Positions 1 through 10,183 of a DNA stretch of 64,000 nucleotides are shown one piece after another. The position numbers and the translations under genes are program-made. Source of the DNA: Knufia peltigerae (taxonomy: Eukaryota; Ascomycota; Eurotiomycetes; Chaetothyriales; Trichomeriaceae). Every line of letters starts with the position of its first letter. Position 1 is the stretch's first letter. The stretch covers positions 60,615-124,614 of the forward strand of contig JAPDRN010000106.1 in the NCBI GenBank assembly GCA_030247855.1, in the 5' to 3' direction. The notes beneath the pieces were generated by a model. That model searched no databases, was not told where the DNA came from, and saw only the letters and a list, made by a program, of their open reading frames with translations.

Positions 1-271
1 CCAGAGTCATTATCGAATACTTTGGATGTAGCTGTCGCTCGGTTCAAAGCGCCAGGAAGTATTGCTCGTGAGATCTTTTCGGATGAATTTGTCGACCTCT
101 TTTCGTCGTCACGAGAACATGAGATTCGTCTATACAAAGAGGCTGTTACGGATTGGTACGTACTTTGTCCTTCCCTATTTATGATATATTGCATCTTTCA
201 TCACTTCGTAATGTTCTTAGCTAACAGATTGTCTTGATAGGGAGTTTAAGCGATATATTGAGACCGTTTAA
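1..271 (+). CDS. Type-I glutamine synthetase-like protein, 3' end only
   Basis: This is the C-terminal 61 residues of a glutamine synthetase-fold enzyme (ATP-dependent ligation of an amine to the gamma-carboxyl of glutamate). Coding is open from base 1 to 155, an intron runs 156-240 (gtacgt...gatag), and the last exon 241-271 encodes EFKRYIETV and a TAA stop. The helix pattern AREIFSDEFVDLF followed by EAVTDWEFKRYIE is the usual end of bacterial-type GSI and FluG-related fungal enzymes, whose last helix reads roughly TxWExxRYxE. The catalytic part lies upstream of the window, so true glutamine synthetase, a gamma-glutamyl-amine ligase and a FluG-type protein cannot be told apart. It faces a class-I glutamine amidotransferase 81 bases away, a pairing reminiscent of bacterial PuuA/PuuD. 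Confidence 0.8.
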
Positions 272-352
272 AACAAGGCATCGGGGCTACCTGAAACGGA
301 CGCTTCGCACTCGCAACACCCTTAGAGATCTAGATCGAACATGACCGGCTGG

Positions 353-1227
353 TCAGCTTGTCACGTCAAAAGCCCACGACATGACTCTCGAAAATGCCTT
401 CTTTCCGTCCTCGTCCTTTTCTAGATTGTGATTGAGTTGTGCAATTCCTTCTGGAGTCGGGTCTGGGAAGTACGACGCATCTCGTCCACTGATGATACCT
501 TGGGCAATTTTCGCCGTCATCTCAGGGTGACCTTGGAACGTCATGACCTGATCAGACTCTGATATAAATATCTCGTGATTCTCTGCTAGATGTTTGAAAC
601 CCGGAGGTGGTTCGGCGACAATACGTTTGTGGAATTTGTGAAGTCGCTGTACTTTCAACTCAGCTTTTTTGGACTGGACTGGACAAATCTAGACAATCGA
701 GAGGTTCCTACCAATGAATTGAGATCCGTAAAGAACTTGCGACCAGTCTCAGTAAGAGGAATGTCTACCACGTCCACCTAGAGAGCAGAAAATGACTTAG
801 TCGGAGTCTTCCTCTTCACTTCCAGTGTTGCATCATCGAGTCTCACCAATGTTCCCCCTTGTCTGTAGGCTATCTTGCCTCCGAGTGCGTGCGATATGGC
901 CTGGTGGCCCCAACATATACCGAGAAGGTTTGTGTCGGGGTGATTCGCGACCACGTCTCTCACCCAGTCCAGTAGTTGTGCCACCCAAACCTCAATGTTT
1001 GGCTGTGTGAGGTCGTACGTGCCACCGGTCAAGATCACCAAGTCGAACTTGGAGGAATCTGGCAATTCGCCGCCGTCGATGGGTTGGAAATGTTCCACGA
1101 GAGCATCCCTGTCAGCGGCATGAATCAAATCGGTAAACGAATCGAGCATCTCCTGACCCCATGGCCCGTCGAGTTTGTAGTTGCGTATGATGGCGACACG
1201 CCGTGGAACTGGGTTTTTGGCAATCAT
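353..1227 (-). CDS. Class-I glutamine amidotransferase-like protein (GATase1/C26 fold)
   Basis: Predicted 250-residue protein from three exons: 1227-847, 777-712 and 658-353. Intron 1 uses the strong donor gtgaga; a nearer donor would give a 42-base intron but a worse match to the family. The start is the first ATG before the Rossmann-like strand RRVAIIRN. The nucleophile elbow LLGICWGHQAI supplies the Cys and the oxyanion loop. TFQGHPEM near the C-terminus supplies the His and Glu of the Cys-His-Glu triad, so the triad looks intact. Such stand-alone cytosolic domains hydrolyse gamma-glutamyl amides or resemble the amidotransferase half of GMP synthase. It converges on the glutamine synthetase-like gene, so a joint role in gamma-glutamyl amine turnover is possible but inferred. 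Confidence 0.82.
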
Positions 1228-2008
1228 ATTGGACTATGAACTTTTATTTATTTAATCGAATTAACAAGAACGTGAGGTATGAGTGGAAGCCAGCTTGATC
1301 AAGACAAGACCATTTATTAATGTTAACACTCTCCATCGTCACGGATAAGTATGCGGAGTAGTGCGTGCTTGCAGGTTTACCAAGGGTGGGTAAATATGAT
1401 GGACTACGAGAAGAGACCGAGATAGACCAAGCGGGTCGACATGGATGAGACGGCATTTTAATCGCTCTCATTCTAAGTTAGGTAGAGTTGATGTATACCG
1501 AACATCTTGCCCAAAGTCTCTCTCTGAGCTCTCATCACCATCACTCGACGGTAATGTACCTCCGGTTCGTGCAAATACATGCCCGAACTTGGACCTCGTT
1601 TAAGGGAAAAGCCCTCCCCTTGGCTCAACCACCAAAACATCCCCCCCCCGCAATATATACGAGGACGCCTCGTTCATATTTGCGGGGGACGTTTTGGTCG
1701 ATCGACCACACGACCCGTTTGGTGTCGAGAGCGAAAGCAATCGCTACGATGTGACTGGACCGTGGCGTTCTTTACTCCGCATCATCCTTGTCACCGACGT
1801 CGACATCACCTCGGTTGTGGTTCCGTGTAACTTGAACTCAAGAGTCAGAGTCCGGACATCTGATCTCACGTAAAGGATACGAGAAACAATTTTCCTCTAT
1901 CCTTCTTGCCCTTTCGTAGACCAGACACTCTCAAGTCTCTGGACTACCTGTTGACGGACTTCCCTCCTCAAGTCTCTTAGAATACTACTCCGCGACCGAC
2001 ATCTCATT
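1228..2008. promoter_or_regulatory. Divergent intergenic region between amidotransferase and flavoprotein
   Basis: This 781-base stretch must hold the promoters of both the minus-strand amidotransferase and the plus-strand flavoprotein. It contains a 68-base imperfect palindrome (separate entry) about 310 bases before the flavoprotein ATG, and a CT-rich tract at about 1890-1980, as is common just upstream of fungal starts. I see no gene in it. Confidence 0.55.
1631..1698. repeat. Extended imperfect palindrome in flavoprotein promoter
   Basis: The outer arm ACCAAAAC at 1631-1638 pairs with GTTTTGGT at 1691-1698. Inside, the C-run 1641-1649 pairs with GGGGG at 1684-1688, GCAA at 1650-1653 with TTGC at 1680-1683, and a core ACGAGG-ACG-CCTCGT at 1659-1673 forms a perfect 6-bp hairpin. 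The left C-run is four bases longer than the right G-run, leaving a bulge. The whole 68 bases can extrude as one long hairpin or offer symmetrical protein sites. Confidence 0.8.
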
Positions 2009-3812
2009 ATGGCAAGTAATACATCGACCGGCGAACCAACGCTGGCGGTTAACGCGAAACCTACCGTCGACTACGAAGTCATCATCATCGGCGCTGGGTT
2101 TGGTGGAGTTCGTATGATCTACGACCTCCAGAAACGAGGCATCACAGCCAGAGTGTTTGAAGCGGGTTCAAACGTCGGTGGAACTTGGTATTGGAATCGT
2201 TATGTATGTTACATCCCCGAAAACCACCCAGCCACTCCCCCTTTTGCGGCGATGGCTGACTCTTTGATGACTTTTCATATAGCCTGGTGCTAGGACTGAT
2301 AGTGAAAGTTGGGTCTACATCCTCACGTTCCTCGAAGAACTCGGTGTCGAATGGAGATGGAAAGAAAGATTCCCAACACAACCAGAAGTGGAAAAATATG
2401 TCAACCACCTCGTCGACCAACTCGACCTTCGAAGGCACATGACGTTCAACACTCGAATCAAATCGGCCCACCGTGACGAGACCCAGAACGTCTGGAGATT
2501 GACCACCTCGGACGGTTCGACCTACACTTGTTCGTTTTTGGTCACCGCCACAGGCCCACTGGCGACCCCCCTCGAGCCTCCTTTCCCGGGTCTCGACTCG
2601 TTCAACGGAGAGTGGTACCTGACCGGACTGTGGCCCAAACATAAAAAGGTCGACTTCGCCGGGAAGAGAGTCGCTGTCGTTGGGACTGGTGCCACCGCTG
2701 TCCAAGTCATCCCGATAGTCGCCCACACGGCAAAGAGCCTGACCGTGTTCCAAAGGACTCCCAATTTCGTCCTTCCGGCCAGAAACCACCCTCTGACCGA
2801 CGACCAGGTGGCCGAGCTCCGGCGGGACTGCGAGACCGTCTTCGAAAGAGCCAGAACTTCCTCCTTCGGCATGGACATCCCTGACTCTTCCCTCCGCCTC
2901 ACGGACATGACGACCCAAGAGGAAGCTCTCCGGGTTCTCGAGTACGGTTGGGAAATCGGAGGGTTCCGGTTCATCTTTCAGACTTTCGCCGACATGTTGA
3001 CCAATCAAGAGTGTAACGACTTGGCCGGTGAGTTTGTGCGGAACAAAATCAGGTCCGTCGTCAGAGACAAAGACACGGCCGAACTTTTGTGTCCTTATTA
3101 CCCCATACTCTCCAAGAGGCCACCGTTGGGACATTACTATTACGAGACTTTTAACCGTGACAACGTCAAGTTGGTGGATGTGAAGGACGATCCAATTGCC
3201 GAAATCACTCCTACCGGTATCAAGATTTCTTCCGGGTCACGATACGAATTCGACATGATCATCTTCGCCGTAGGATTCGACGCCGTCACCGGCACGTTGG
3301 CTCAGATCGACCTCCGTGGAAGTCAAGGGCAGGACTTGGGGACCCAACTCAACGAACAAATGGCCACGGCGTACGGCATCACGGTGGAGAATTTTCCAAA
3401 TTTATTCATGATCTCCGGCCCTCAAGCTCCATTTGCCAACCTGCCGGTGGTGATTGACAACACGGCGGACTGGATAGGTAGGACCATATCACACATGCGC
3501 CAACGCGGGTTCACCAAGATATCCACAAAGTCCCAAACGGGTCGGGAGTGGAAGGACAAGGTCAACGCTTCTTTCAACGCCACCGTCTTACCTCCCGGGG
3601 CGAAAAAGACAAAATCATGGTACATCGGGGCAAACGTCCAGGGGAAACGTGTCGAACCTTTGTTCTGGTTCGGTGGGGTGGCTCCTTACTTCGCAGAGTG
3701 TGAGAGGGAACTCGCGGAGGGATTTCCCGGGTTCGTGCTTTCGGGGGATGATGGTCAACAACAAGAGAATGATGCTGCTGGCAGAGGAAATGCAAGAGAG
3801 TCGAGGTTGTGA
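2009..3812 (+). CDS. Baeyer-Villiger-type flavin monooxygenase with altered fingerprint
   Basis: A 574-residue protein from exons 2009-2203 and 2283-3812; the intron gtatgt...atag joins NRY to PGARTD in frame. The first dinucleotide fold is GAGFGG (FAD), followed by the family motif GGTWYWNRYPGARTD. The second fold is VGTGATAVQ (NADPH). Family members oxidise ketones to esters or lactones with FAD and NADPH. The Baeyer-Villiger fingerprint FxGxxxHxxxWP reads FNGEWYLTGLWP, so the central His is Leu at about residue 178. The rest of the protein is intact and there is no other sign of decay. The C-terminal tail after about residue 550 is polar and probably disordered. It converges on the NRPS-like reductase gene and may share a pathway with it; the substrate is unknown. 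Confidence 0.88.
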
Positions 3813-4252
3813 GGAATAATACAAGCAAACGAAGATAAGTCGAGGTTGCTCAAATTACATGGTCTGGGTCATTTTACATTAATATGTGTTTCTTTTTCTT
3901 GGGTTTTGGTTACATACATATGTATGTTTTACGTTGTGAGCACGCAACACACATTCTCTCTCTTAGGGACATACAACTGTTCTCTTTTTCTTTCTCTCAT
4001 CACTTATGCCGAGGGTGACAACTTCGTCAATAATACGGTAAACACTCCTTGACATGTATACCACAGTAGTTGAGTACGGAGTATAATGCGTCTCGACGGT
4101 GTATCTGAACCTGATCGAATGACCACAGCTGTGACTTGTGTTGTATATACCCATCTACCTAACTAGGTAATAAATATCACCAACATAACACGATCTGAAT
4201 TCTTTACATACAATCATATCTCTCGTGTTTATGTACATTGTACTTTCCTCAA
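3813..4252. other. Convergent intergenic region
   Basis: This is the 3' side of both the flavoprotein and the NRPS-like gene. It holds a perfect 16-base palindrome at 3912-3927 (ACATACAT/ATGTATGT) and one copy of the recurrent 9-mer TACGGAGTA at 4075-4083. No coding sequence is recognisable. Confidence 0.6.
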
Positions 4253-7200
4253 TCATTCTCGTAACTCTTCATTCCACTTTTTCATCCAAACCTCTACAAT
4301 TCTCTTCATCAAACCATCACTGACGGGATCTTTTACGTCTTGTAAGACACTACTTTGTTGAGTTGTCCTTGTAGTGTCAAATGTCAATCCAGAGTTTTCG
4401 TCTTTCCCTGTTATGCTTGTCTCCGTCTTCGGGATTGGGTCATCCATGTCCGTCACTGTTGTTGACTTGACCTTTGAGGTGGAAGAATTTCCTCCATCAC
4501 CATACTTTCCCCCCCAATACCCGATTAGTTTTCGGCTCGGGTTTCTTTCAACATCACCATCACTCTTTTTGAGTGTGTCTAGCCATGTTTGTGGATCGAC
4601 AATTTCAAATTTCGGTATCGTTTCGGTGGTTTGTAACATTGGTAACAAGTCACCTTCGAAGCTGAATGTGTTTGGGTTGACGATGTGATAAACAAGATCT
4701 GTATCTTGAAGTTCGGAATCAACGACATCACCATCACTGGCAGTGACATCGGACGAACTCAACACCAACTCCTCAATAACTTCAGCTGCCTTGTCAACAG
4801 GCAACCAACTCGGTCTTTCACTCAACCTTGGTAGACAACCAGCACTCGAAGGTAAAGCGGATCGAATCATCAAAGCAATGGCCTCGGTGTCATTCCAAAC
4901 GGCTCGTTTCGTATCTCCTGCCAACTGACCTATCCTCAACACTCTCGCGACACAATTTGCCTTACCCGTAGCCGCGGCATTGGTTATCCTCTCCGCCACT
5001 AGTTTACTCCTTCCGTAACCCATGCGTTGAGCGTGAGAGAGGTTTGTGATTTGTTTTTCGGGTATGATGGACGGTTTGGGTGTACCACTGGCAGCCGACA
5101 CACTCGAACAAAACCAAAACTCGGCCGGTTTAGGATGTGTGGTTCTCAACGCGACGTGTTGGATCAAATTGTACACTCCACGAATGTGTTGAGGTTCGAA
5201 CGACAACAGAGGCAGATTGAAATTGACCGCCCACGCGCTGTGGATGATGTGCGTCAGTCGGGACAACAATTCATCCAGAACCAAACCGTCGAGTCCCAGA
5301 GAAGGCAAACTGAGGTCAGAAGGGTACGCGTGGATTTTGTCCTCGAATACCCCAGGCAGGTCGCGCGTCAAGTCCCGGTCTCGGAGCGCCTTCATCACTC
5401 GCGACCTCGCTGATGCAGCATCCGATGCTCGTACAAGACAATACACCTTCACCACGTCGTCGCGCCTGAGCAAGTTCGCAAGCAGAATCGATCCCAATCC
5501 ACCAGTCACACCTGTAAGAAGGACCGTCTTGTTCTTGACCTCAGGTTTACCTGCCGCATCGTGAGGCGTGAATGTCGAGTACTTGTCGATCAGATCTTGC
5601 ATGTTCTGAATCTCGGCACGGTCATGGTCCGAGTTGCAGTCTGAATCTGGCTCTTCAATACCTAATCTCAAATTGTACAAATGTTGAGCCAGAGATCGGA
5701 CGTTGCCACACTCAAACACCACATTTTGTGACAACTTGTCGCCGTTGCCCTCTTCGCCTAGGTCGAGTTCCTTCTTGATGATGTTCCAGATTCGTGTCGT
5801 CTGTAGACTGTCCACGCCAGCTGAGAAGATATCGGTGTCCGCAGATTCAAGATCGACAGCCAAGTCGGTGCGGAATTTCGTCAACAAGAAGCCCTCGAGT
5901 GCAGGTATGTCTAGCGCTAGCAAGGTATCGTTAGACGACGGTCCACCCTCGAATTGTCGGTACGCCTCGTCGATAACGTCCCTGTACTGCTCGTACATTT
6001 GTGCGCGGATGATTGTCCCCTTGTCCGTACGCGGGTACGCCTCATCAGACGGTCTCGGAATGACCAGGTCTCGAGGGATGCGTGAAAAAGTCTCTGCGTT
6101 GTTGTTTGCGTCTTCGATGCGAGGCCAGATTTTGTCCACAAACTCCTCATCACTCAACATCGCCGCGTGTTCACTTCGAAACACAATCACGCCCGGCACG
6201 GTCCTCTGAAACCCAAAGACGGCGACCTCGTTGATCAACTCACTCTTCCTGATGTGACCCTCGATCGGGAGCGGGAGGACCTTTTCACCATTGACCAACG
6301 TTAACCGATCGTCCAGCCGACTGACGTATTTCCAGTAATTCGACTTTTCGGGGTCCGGGTGTCGGACGAACAAATCTTTCGTTCGAAACGCACCGGGCGG
6401 GTCCGTAGTGTTTGTGGTGACCTTTGACGGCAGACCATCAAGGGCCACACACTCGAATATCCCGGGCGAGATTTCGTCCATCAAAACATGATCCGCCACG
6501 GGCCTATGTAGACGCAAGTAGTTCCACTCGTTGTCACCTTCGGGTCTGAACGAGTTCATGATAAACCCCGTCTCGGTGGCTCCGTAGTTGCCGGCCAGAT
6601 TGACACCTTTCGAGACAAGTTCGTCGCCTAAAGGGTCAGGACACGCGCTCCCTCCGTACATGACCACTTTGGCCTTTGCGAGTTCGACGATTCCCTCTTC
6701 CTTTTCCGCGAGTAGTTTGAGCACGTACGGCACGGCGCAGATGATTTCGGGTTTCGCCACTTTCAGAGAAGCAAGCAGGTTCTGTCTCGTCACGGGTAGT
6801 TGGTGGTTTCCGAAATATATGGGCCGTTTGGCGTAGATGGCCCTCCCAAACTCCATCAGCGCGTGGGAGTGGAAGAGCGGCGAGACGGTGAAGGAACGAA
6901 ACCCCAGACCCTTTTGGAAGTTCGCCAGACACCCGAAATTCGTCACGAAGATTGGTTTGGGAAACCCAGTCGAGCCTGACGAATGGATTATCCACGCCAC
7001 CTTTTTCGATTCCTTTTCCAGGTCACATTCACGAAAGAACCTGGGCATACTTGAGTCTTTAGCTGCCGATCTGTAATCGTCCTTTGCGTCTGTGATTCTC
7101 GGTAGGTGTGTGAGGTGCATCATCTTCTCGGAACGACGCATCTCCTCAATCACCCCGTCGTACATCGGCGGTGCAACTATCGTCTTACAGTCGGCGAGTT

Positions 7201-7792
7201 CCATTAGACTTGTGTACGCAGGTGCGGTAAGCCTTGTGGAAAGAAACAAGACGGCCCAACCAAGTCTATTTAATGCGAAGAATGAAATGATGGCGTCCAA
7301 ACATGACGGTGTGAGAAGGGCGACGACTGGTGCCTTTTCGAGTGACGGATCCTGGTTTAATTTAGTATAATGAGTCAGAATAAATGTATCAGGACTTGAT
7401 CCATCTTCTGACTGCCTGACTCAAGATAGATTTGCAGTGCTAGGATATGATGTGTGAAAGCAAGAGGGAAAAATAAAACTTACTGCTGCTTCAAGTCCTC
7501 GCTTTTTATACCACCAACAAGCGGCGTCGACGTATCGATCAACCTCGTTGACCGTATGAACTTGATAATCCGCTGGCCCTGATATAGGGTATGCAAACAT
7601 GGGTATTTTGGGGGTTTCGGATACATGTCTACGTATTAATCCGTCTATGGTCCAGTACGTGGATGGTGGAGGTCTCGATGCACCCGGTGAGGTTTGTTGT
7701 GGAATAGAAGCAGTACTCGTAGTTGTCAATGTTGCTGTGGTCGGTGCAGTTGGGTGAGTTTCTGTTATGGTCGCCATGCTGTTGATCTCCAA
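4253..7792 (-). CDS. NRPS-like carboxylate reductase, domains A-T-R
   Basis: An 1135-residue protein from exons 7792-7484 and 7351-4253; the intron gtaagt...accag falls after residue 103. The order is adenylation domain (about 45-550), carrier domain (about 575-665) and thioester-reductase domain (about 710-1070). The A domain shows SSGSTGFPK at about 227-235, NYGATETG at about 358-365, a FRTKDLF loop and a late PRTDKG lysine. The carrier Ser is in GVDSLQ at about 618. The reductase has the NADP motif TGVTGGLG at about 716-723 and a short-chain-dehydrogenase-type YGRSK at about 882-886. There is no condensation domain. Such enzymes activate a carboxylic acid, load it on phosphopantetheine and release an aldehyde or alcohol. 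The first 45 residues are Thr/Pro-rich; Met6 is an alternative start. The substrate cannot be read by eye. Confidence 0.9.
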
Positions 7793-8502
7793 AATTGACG
7801 CCTAGCATTAAATTGGAATATATTCTCTTGACCAAATGTCTCAAGTGTCAATAGAGATGATGATTTATGTGTTTATGAGAAAGAAAAGGATTGTATGTTC
7901 ATGGCCAATATGTGCCTGGGGATGTTAAGAGTATATCGAGAATGAAGGTCGCAGTATTATTTGCCCGAGCCGACGGAACGTCTTTGCCGACGGAAAAATC
8001 TTTGCTGACCATCAATCGGTATTTGACTATTACTACCTTTCTTCGTATCCGTATAGCCTCGTGAACGAACCCCCCATGGAGGTATCTGTTCTGTATGTCG
8101 ACACATATTACTCCCGCGCTACATCTTTGAATATTCAATTGCACTAAATACTCACTCGTACTCGTTCACACAAGACACATCTCACCTTAGACGGTTGAAT
8201 CTCTTGTCATCCACTCTGTTGCTGCGCTTGATCAAATTCGAACATGAGACAGCACTGACAATTTCTTTTTCTCTCCTAAAGTCGCCTTTGATGATTTAAT
8301 AATCACACACTGTTGAAGTGTGTTTTTACTCGCTACAATTGGTCTTTGTTTGCTACAATACATTCAGCCGTTTCAAAGGTTGATTGATGCTGTATGTCCC
8401 ATCCCTCATTTCCCATCCGTCTTTCCACACACCCTTCCCAAAGCCATAACCAAACACACACCCTGGCACTTCCGTTCCATTCTCATGCTCGTTCAGTTAC
8501 AT
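7793..8502. promoter_or_regulatory. Upstream region of the NRPS-like gene
   Basis: This 710-base spacer separates two minus-strand genes, so it holds the 3' end of the MetE-like transcript and the promoter of the NRPS-like gene. I see no strong repeat, RNA gene or long coding frame in it. Confidence 0.45.
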
Positions 8503-9702
8503 TTATCTCGAGATGTCATCCCCCCAAACCTTCTTCGCAATCTCCACCTCAAGCCTAATCTTCTCCCACTGTTGGTCCTCGCTCAACTCGTTCCCTTCCA
8601 TCGTACTACTGAACCCACACTGGTGACTGACGCACAACTGATCCAATCCGCGCCTGCAGTACTTGCTCGCCTCTGTCAGTCTCTGCACCATGGCGTCCTT
8701 GTCGTCCAAGTCACCCTTCTTACTGGTCATGACGCCCAACACCACGACCTTGTTCTCCGGCAGGTGTCTGAGGGGACTGAAGTCGCCGCTCCTGGCATCG
8801 TCGTACTCCAAAAAGTACACGTCGACGTTGAGATCCTTGAACAAAACTTCCGCGACTGGCTCGTACCCTCCTTGAGCGAACCACTGGCTCCGGTGGTTGC
8901 CTCGGCACAGATGAATACCAACGGTCATGTCGCTCGGTCTCTTCTCGATGGCCTTGTTGATCAGGTTGGCGTACTGGCGGGCGAGTTGTTTCCCGTCGCT
9001 CCCGTGGCGGGACTCGGCCTCGGACCTCATCTTCGGGTCGCACAGGTAGGCGAGGTTGGTGTCGTCGAGCTGGACGAACCGGCAACCCGCGTCGTACAGG
9101 TCCTGGAGTTCCTCCTGGTACACGCGGGCCAGGTCGTCGAAGAAGTCGTCCAGGGAAGGGTAGGCGTCGAGGTCGATGGTGTCCCGCCCGCCGCGAAAGT
9201 GCACCATGGTCGGGCTGGGGATGGCCACCTTGGGGGTGACCTTCCCGAAAGACGCCTCGCCCCCCGCCGCGGCGATCTCGCGCTCGAGGAACTTGAAATC
9301 GTCTACCTGGATGGGCTTGCTGTGGCCCAGCTTGCCCGTCACCACGAGCCGGGGCGGCATCCACCCGCCCTTGGACTTGTTCGTCGACAACAGACTGCCC
9401 TGGACCTCGACGCCGTCCAGGTGCTGGAGGAAATCGAGGTGGAAAAAGGCACGTCGAAACTCGCCGTCGGTGATGGACCGGAGACCCGCCTGGAGCTGTT
9501 TGCGCACGACCTCTGAAATGTACTTGTCTTCGAGCTGGCGGAGGTCGGAGGTGGTGAGGGTTCCATCCGCGACTTTTTCACGAGCCGCGAGGATTTCTTT
9601 CGGTCGAAGGAGTGACCCTACCTGGTCGGCTCGGTAAACTCCTGTTGGCAGTGGCATTTTTGGTTGTTGTTGTTCTAGACCTTTATTTGTTTTTACACTC
9701 AA
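8503..9702 (-). CDS. MetE C-terminal-like (UROD/MetE fold) zinc methyltransferase
   Basis: A 399-residue single-exon protein matching the C-terminal catalytic half of cobalamin-independent methionine synthase, in the short stand-alone form seen in bacterial YxjG/YxjH. Probable zinc ligands are all present: His264 and Cys266 in IHLCRGNH, Glu299 in FLEYDD and Cys362 in QCGFSS. The opening YRADQVGSLLRP is typical of the short family. Family function is methyl transfer to a thiol such as homocysteine or a related acceptor; the N-terminal folate-binding half of full MetE is absent, so the methyl donor is open. The first ATG is at 9702; Met16 (9657) sits closer to the conserved start and is possible. 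Codons are G/C-rich in third positions, which also creates a long open frame on the opposite strand. Confidence 0.87.
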   Translation of the reverse strand: MSVKTNKGLEQQQPKMPLPTGVYRADQVGSLLRPKEILAAREKVADGTLTTSDLRQLEDKYISEVVRKQLQAGLRSITDGEFRRAFFHLDFLQHLDGVEVQGSLLSTNKSKGGWMPPRLVVTGKLGHSKPIQVDDFKFLEREIAAAGGEASFGKVTPKVAIPSPTMVHFRGGRDTIDLDAYPSLDDFFDDLARVYQEELQDLYDAGCRFVQLDDTNLAYLCDPKMRSEAESRHGSDGKQLARQYANLINKAIEKRPSDMTVGIHLCRGNHRSQWFAQGGYEPVAEVLFKDLNVDVYFLEYDDARSGDFSPLRHLPENKVVVLGVMTSKKGDLDDKDAMVQRLTEASKYCRRGLDQLCVSHQCGFSSTMEGNELSEDQQWEKIRLEVEIAKKVWGDDISR

Positions 9703-10183
9703 AGCATCAGCTGAAAGGCTGTATTCTTATTCTACTCGTAAAAGTAACAAAAAGAGGTGAGAAAGCTAGATGCAACGAACAAAATCCTACCTTCGGGACG
9801 AGGTGCCTCACAAACAAAACCGACCAGTCGTTTTTTCGGTACTTCGTACTCCGTACTCGTAGCGGGTATTTTCTCACTCTACGATCCCATCAAACAACTG
9901 CCGGGATTGTCAAAGACGCGAATTTTCTCCTCATACTACGTCATTCCAAATTCGGTGGTGGAGATGGCTTCGAAGAGACGAGAGAAGATGGAGATTATTA
10001 TTATCGAGAAGTTCGCCGAGGCTGAATGCCCCCCGCTAAGCTGAAAAGGGGCCTGTTAAAGACAAGGCTGACAACTCTGACCATCATAACAGGCTGCATG
10101 ATGTTCAGAATCACTCAAGCCGTTGCAACTATAACAAAGATGCACAAGCGTACTTCTTTCTCGAGACACCATTCCTTGGTATT
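9703..10183. promoter_or_regulatory. Upstream region of the MetE-like gene
   Basis: This 481-base spacer precedes the MetE-like ATG and follows the stop of the regulator-like gene. It carries one copy of the recurrent 9-mer at 9847-9855 (TACTCCGTA, reverse strand), about 145 bases before the ATG. Nothing else stands out. Confidence 0.5.

Noticed and set aside
812..819. Nearer donor giving a 42-base first intron in the amidotransferase
   Set aside because: The donor gtgaga further upstream gives a normal 69-base intron and a better fit to the family around VDIPLTETG.
2142..3134. 330-codon minus-strand frame opposite the flavoprotein
   Set aside because: It is antisense to a gene with clear FAD and NADPH motifs and shows no domain of its own.
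8320..9516. 398-codon open frame on the plus strand opposite the MetE-like gene
   Set aside because: The minus-strand frame has a full set of zinc ligands and family motifs. The plus-strand frame is low-complexity (Val/Leu/His-rich) and is a by-product of G/C-rich third positions.
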